Source: a virus | Length of the DNA stretch: 64,000 bases | Reading direction: 5' to 3' (one strand) | Virus record (IMG/VR): IMGVR_UViG_3300036770_003943 | Location: 124,001 to 188,000 of that record | Shown: piece after piece, positions 61,905-64,000 of the stretch | How positions within the stretch are numbered: the first letter of the stretch is position 1 | Layout: the number at the start of each line of letters is the position of its first letter | The notes under the pieces: model-generated | Database searches by the model: none | Told to the model about the DNA's origin: nothing | Seen by the model: the letters and a program-made list of their open reading frames with translations, nothing else | Program-made: the position numbers and the translations under genes

Positions 61905-62313
61905 ATTGTGTATAGTCACCTTTTCCTGGTATGACATGCCGTACTCCACCTTTTGGATTTTCGCAATCACCATTTTTTCTTAAAATAAGATGTATATGCG
62001 GCCACATCACAGTTTGTCCAGCCGCTTCGCCATAGTTTATGCCAACATTGAAACCATCGCAGTGTTCTTCATCTACCATTTGTACTCCTTGTCGCACCGC
62101 AGCAATTAAACATTCAGCCACATCATCCATATCATTGGTTTTTGGTACGTACAAGTAATGACCAGCAGCACTTACAGGAAAACTATCTTTATAGACAACC
62201 ATACTGCCATTGTCTTTAATTGGATCCCGCCAGGGATAATTTTCTGGAATATAGTTTTCCACACCATACTTAATGATAACTTCTGATTGTTTACCGGCTC
62301 GTTTTCTTTTCAT
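61879..62313 (-). CDS. HIT-family nucleotide hydrolase/transferase-like protein
   Basis: 144 residues. WPHIHLILRKNGDCENPKGGVRHVIPGKGDY holds HxH of the histidine triad with a final GD/GGVRHV portion typical of the HIT family; the triad is HIH plus a further His rather than the textbook HxHxHxx. An earlier AAGHYLYVPKTNDMDD is the family beta-strand. Such enzymes cleave nucleotide-phosphoramidates or dinucleotides. Overlaps the PRTase gene by 23 bp. Confidence 0.72.
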   Translation of the reverse strand: MKRKRAGKQSEVIIKYGVENYIPENYPWRDPIKDNGSMVVYKDSFPVSAAGHYLYVPKTNDMDDVAECLIAAVRQGVQMVDEEHCDGFNVGINYGEAAGQTVMWPHIHLILRKNGDCENPKGGVRHVIPGKGDYTQYESNTSDS

Positions 62314-62890
62314 TCTTTTTCCCTACAAATGGTTCTTCCCATGGAAACACTACCCATGGATCAACAAGAGGATCCTTATTGTGTATGGTATAATCAACTT
62401 TACGTTGAAAAAAACTAGCCGGATTATTCCATAGCGTAGCAAATCGAACATTATCGTTCCAAACGTCATTCCACCTAGGATTACTAGGAAGAGTTTGCTC
62501 AGGTAAGTTTTCAATTATGTAATTAAACGTAGCACCACTGTCGTTGATGTCATCACAAATCAGTATTTTTTTACTGCGCTTCTTGTAATCCGCTCGATAT
62601 GAACTGTTGTTATGCGACAACTGAGTATCTTCAACATGAGCATTGTACCAACCAAAAGCGTCATCTGCTATAGTTTTATCCATATCAATACGCACATGAT
62701 CTCGCAGACTAATTGATATTACCCTTAAAGGTATGTCCATATAATTACTCAAACTTACTCCTAGGGGTAATCCACCTCGAGTTATTCCAACTAGATAATC
62801 TGGAATCCATTTACTTTTAGTGATTTGATTAAACAGTTTAACAACGTCTTTATCAAAATCTTTCCATGTGTAATAAATTTTATTCACTTT
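62291..62890 (-). CDS. phosphoribosyltransferase
   Basis: 199 residues from GTG 62890 (VNKIYYTWKDF), the start expected for the family; ATG 62965 would overlap the upstream gene by 86 bp. Core features: PDYLVGITRGGLPLGVSLS near residue 30 and the PRPP motif KILICDDINDSGATF near residue 108. It probably salvages a purine base or related compound. Downstream HIT overlaps it. Confidence 0.82.
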   Translation of the reverse strand, partial: KVNKIYYTWKDFDKDVVKLFNQITKSKWIPDYLVGITRGGLPLGVSLSNYMDIPLRVISISLRDHVRIDMDKTIADDAFGWYNAHVEDTQLSHNNSSYRADYKKRSKKILICDDINDSGATFNYIIENLPEQTLPSNPRWNDVWNDNVRFATLWNNPASFFQRKVDYTIHNKDPLVDPWVVFPWEEPFVGKKNEKKTSR

Positions 62891-63245
62891 TCTTTTTTTT
62901 AGCCTTAGATGGTTCGCTAGTAATGATAGCGCCTTCGTATCCTGGGTGATAGGGAGCTTCTTCAACTAATTTGCTACGTTTATGTTCTTCTATCGCCTGC
63001 TCTACATTCGTAGCCAACTTGTCCCAATCAATAGTAAGATCAACTCGTCCGTCACTGTAAACAGTGCGTACACTATAGTTGCCAATATGTACGCCTGGTT
63101 CTTCGGGCTTAATGTCAAACAACTTAGTTTCTTTCTTTATGCCCTTAGGTTTGACTGCGGAGTCTTTTAATTTTTTTACTGTCTTTTTAGACAAAGCACC
63201 ATCATCCTTGGGATATGCTGGTTTGGTAGATTTTTTAGTTGCCAT
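62880..63245 (-). CDS. Lys-rich protein, function unknown
   Basis: 121 residues, both ends rich in Lys (MATKKSTKPAYPKDD; EPSKAKKKKSE) around a small strand domain (VHIGNYSVRTVYSDGRVDLTIDWD). May bind nucleic acid. AAGGAAAAGT precedes the ATG. Confidence 0.62.
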   Translation of the reverse strand: MATKKSTKPAYPKDDGALSKKTVKKLKDSAVKPKGIKKETKLFDIKPEEPGVHIGNYSVRTVYSDGRVDLTIDWDKLATNVEQAIEEHKRSKLVEEAPYHPGYEGAIITSEPSKAKKKKSE

Positions 63246-63253
63246 ACTTTTCC

Positions 63254-63493
63254 TTATTCAATGTATTTTTCTGCTTCTTCAGATTTGGTTTTTAATAAGT
63301 AATTGTTGTTAATTCTTTTATTAAATTCATCAGGTATGCTAAGTAAGTCTTTAATTTGAATTTGCTGTTCTTCTGATAGTAAAGGCATTATTTCTGATGC
63401 GGTAAGCCATACAAGTCGTTCAAGTCTAGTACGCTCATAAGTGTTACTAAATCCAGCTCGATATATTAATTTTTCTAATCGATTGTTATTCAT
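63254..63493 (-). CDS. small helical protein, function unknown
   Basis: 79 residues (MNNNRLEKLIYRAGFSNTYERTRLERLVWL). Overlaps the upstream gene by 8 bp. No family recognised. Confidence 0.6.
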   Translation of the reverse strand: MNNNRLEKLIYRAGFSNTYERTRLERLVWLTASEIMPLLSEEQQIQIKDLLSIPDEFNKRINNNYLLKTKSEEAEKYIE

Positions 63494-63842
63494 TTTTAAG
63501 TGAATCCATTAACCAAGAATGAGCAAACTCAGTTACATCGGGCATTTTTTTAGACAACTCTTTATCATTGGCTATATTAATTGCCATAATTTTCATGATC
63601 TTAACTACTCTGAACAAATCGTCAATTTTAATAATTTGTCCTTGATGCTCTAGTGTACCATTAGAATTTACCTTTAGTACCGCCTCTCCTGCCGATGATG
63701 TAACTGCTAGGAGGGCTGTGTTTGCTGTTATTGTACCGTTATTTACATTGGTTAGAGTGGTATTTGTATGACTTAGTGTACCACCAGATCCACCAGATCC
63801 AGTAACTACATTATGAACTATAAAAGGTTTATGAGTAGTCAT
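63486..63842 (-). CDS. Gly/Thr/Asn-rich protein, function unknown
   Basis: 118 residues. The first half (GSGGSGGTLSHTNTTLTNVN) is low-complexity and strand-like, the second half a helix (DDLFRVVKIMKIMAINIAND). It may be a virion decoration or scaffold component; nothing proves this. Overlaps the upstream partial gene by 14 bp. Confidence 0.55.
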   Translation of the reverse strand: MTTHKPFIVHNVVTGSGGSGGTLSHTNTTLTNVNNGTITANTALLAVTSSAGEAVLKVNSNGTLEHQGQIIKIDDLFRVVKIMKIMAINIANDKELSKKMPDVTEFAHSWLMDSLKNE

Positions 63843-63999
63843 GTGATTGAATAATACTAGTGACAGATATTAGTGTGGGTTTTATGTTGCTATCTCGACC
63901 TACCGTTAGTTGTATAATGACATCATGATCATGTAAGCTAGACATGATACCGTTAGCTTCCTCGAGCTTTGTTTTTAGTTGACTCACTAAATCAGATAC
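63829..63999 (-). CDS. partial gene at window end, function unknown
   Basis: The final 56 residues of an ORF that begins beyond the window (VSDLVSQLKTKLEEANGIMS then LTVGRDSNIKPTLISVTSII), ending TAA at 63831-63829. Overlap with the next ATG supports it as coding. No family recognised. Confidence 0.5.
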   Translation of the reverse strand, partial: VSDLVSQLKTKLEEANGIMSSLHDHDVIIQLTVGRDSNIKPTLISVTSIIQSHDYS

Positions 64000-64000
64000 T

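Overview
The window is part of a large, AT-rich genome of a T4-like tailed phage (contractile-tail myovirus). The host cannot be named from sequence; the gene set (marine/aquatic T4-like baseplate, MazG-like pyrophosphohydrolase, ThyX, 2OG-oxygenase, HIT and PRTase small enzymes) fits an aquatic bacterial host. I saw no rRNA, tRNA, CRISPR array, integrase or insertion sequence.

Layout. 1-2755 (minus): recombination nuclease pair gp46/gp47 and late sigma factor gp55. 2830-9308 (plus): first baseplate block (gp48/54-like tube initiator, gp53, an M23 peptidase, a hub protein and gp5-like spike). 9305-12699 (minus): MazG-like enzyme, small unknowns, ATP-dependent DNA ligase. 12810-13564: HNH nuclease and a small convergent gene. 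13617-28609 (plus): gp25, gp6, a 2,868-residue baseplate/tail protein, and tail-fibre/adhesin proteins. 28661-49064: an accessory island with nine radical-SAM proteins, six GT-A-like glycosyltransferase-type proteins, a methyltransferase-like protein, a nitroreductase-like and an SDR-like protein. One radical-SAM gene (43069-45105) is inverted. 49050-64000 (minus): ThyX, a MoxR ATPase with a VWA/metallopeptidase-like partner, many small early-type genes, a PhyH-type oxygenase, 5'-3' exonuclease (RNase H-like), QueE-like radical SAM enzyme, HIT protein and phosphoribosyltransferase.

Regulation is unusually readable. Genes expected to be early/middle on the minus strand, plus the HNH gene, have near-consensus host sigma-70 promoters (TTGACA, mostly exactly 17 bp, TATAAT/TATACT). 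Structural genes and the island have T4-like late boxes (NATAAATA), presumably read by the gp55 encoded here. One late box is a perfect palindrome that can fire both ways (45118-45131). Another (58367-58374) sits inside an RNA hairpin that would hide the ribosome site in read-through transcripts, as known for some T4 late genes.

The strongest candidate for an undescribed system is the 28.6-49.1 kb island. Overlapping start/stop codons show these genes are co-translated, directly downstream of the tail-fibre genes and under a late-type box, which suggests a late modification of a virion or cell-surface component by radical chemistry plus sugar transfer. The substrate is not evident. A second notable point is the QueE-like enzyme whose third cluster cysteine is displaced by an insertion.
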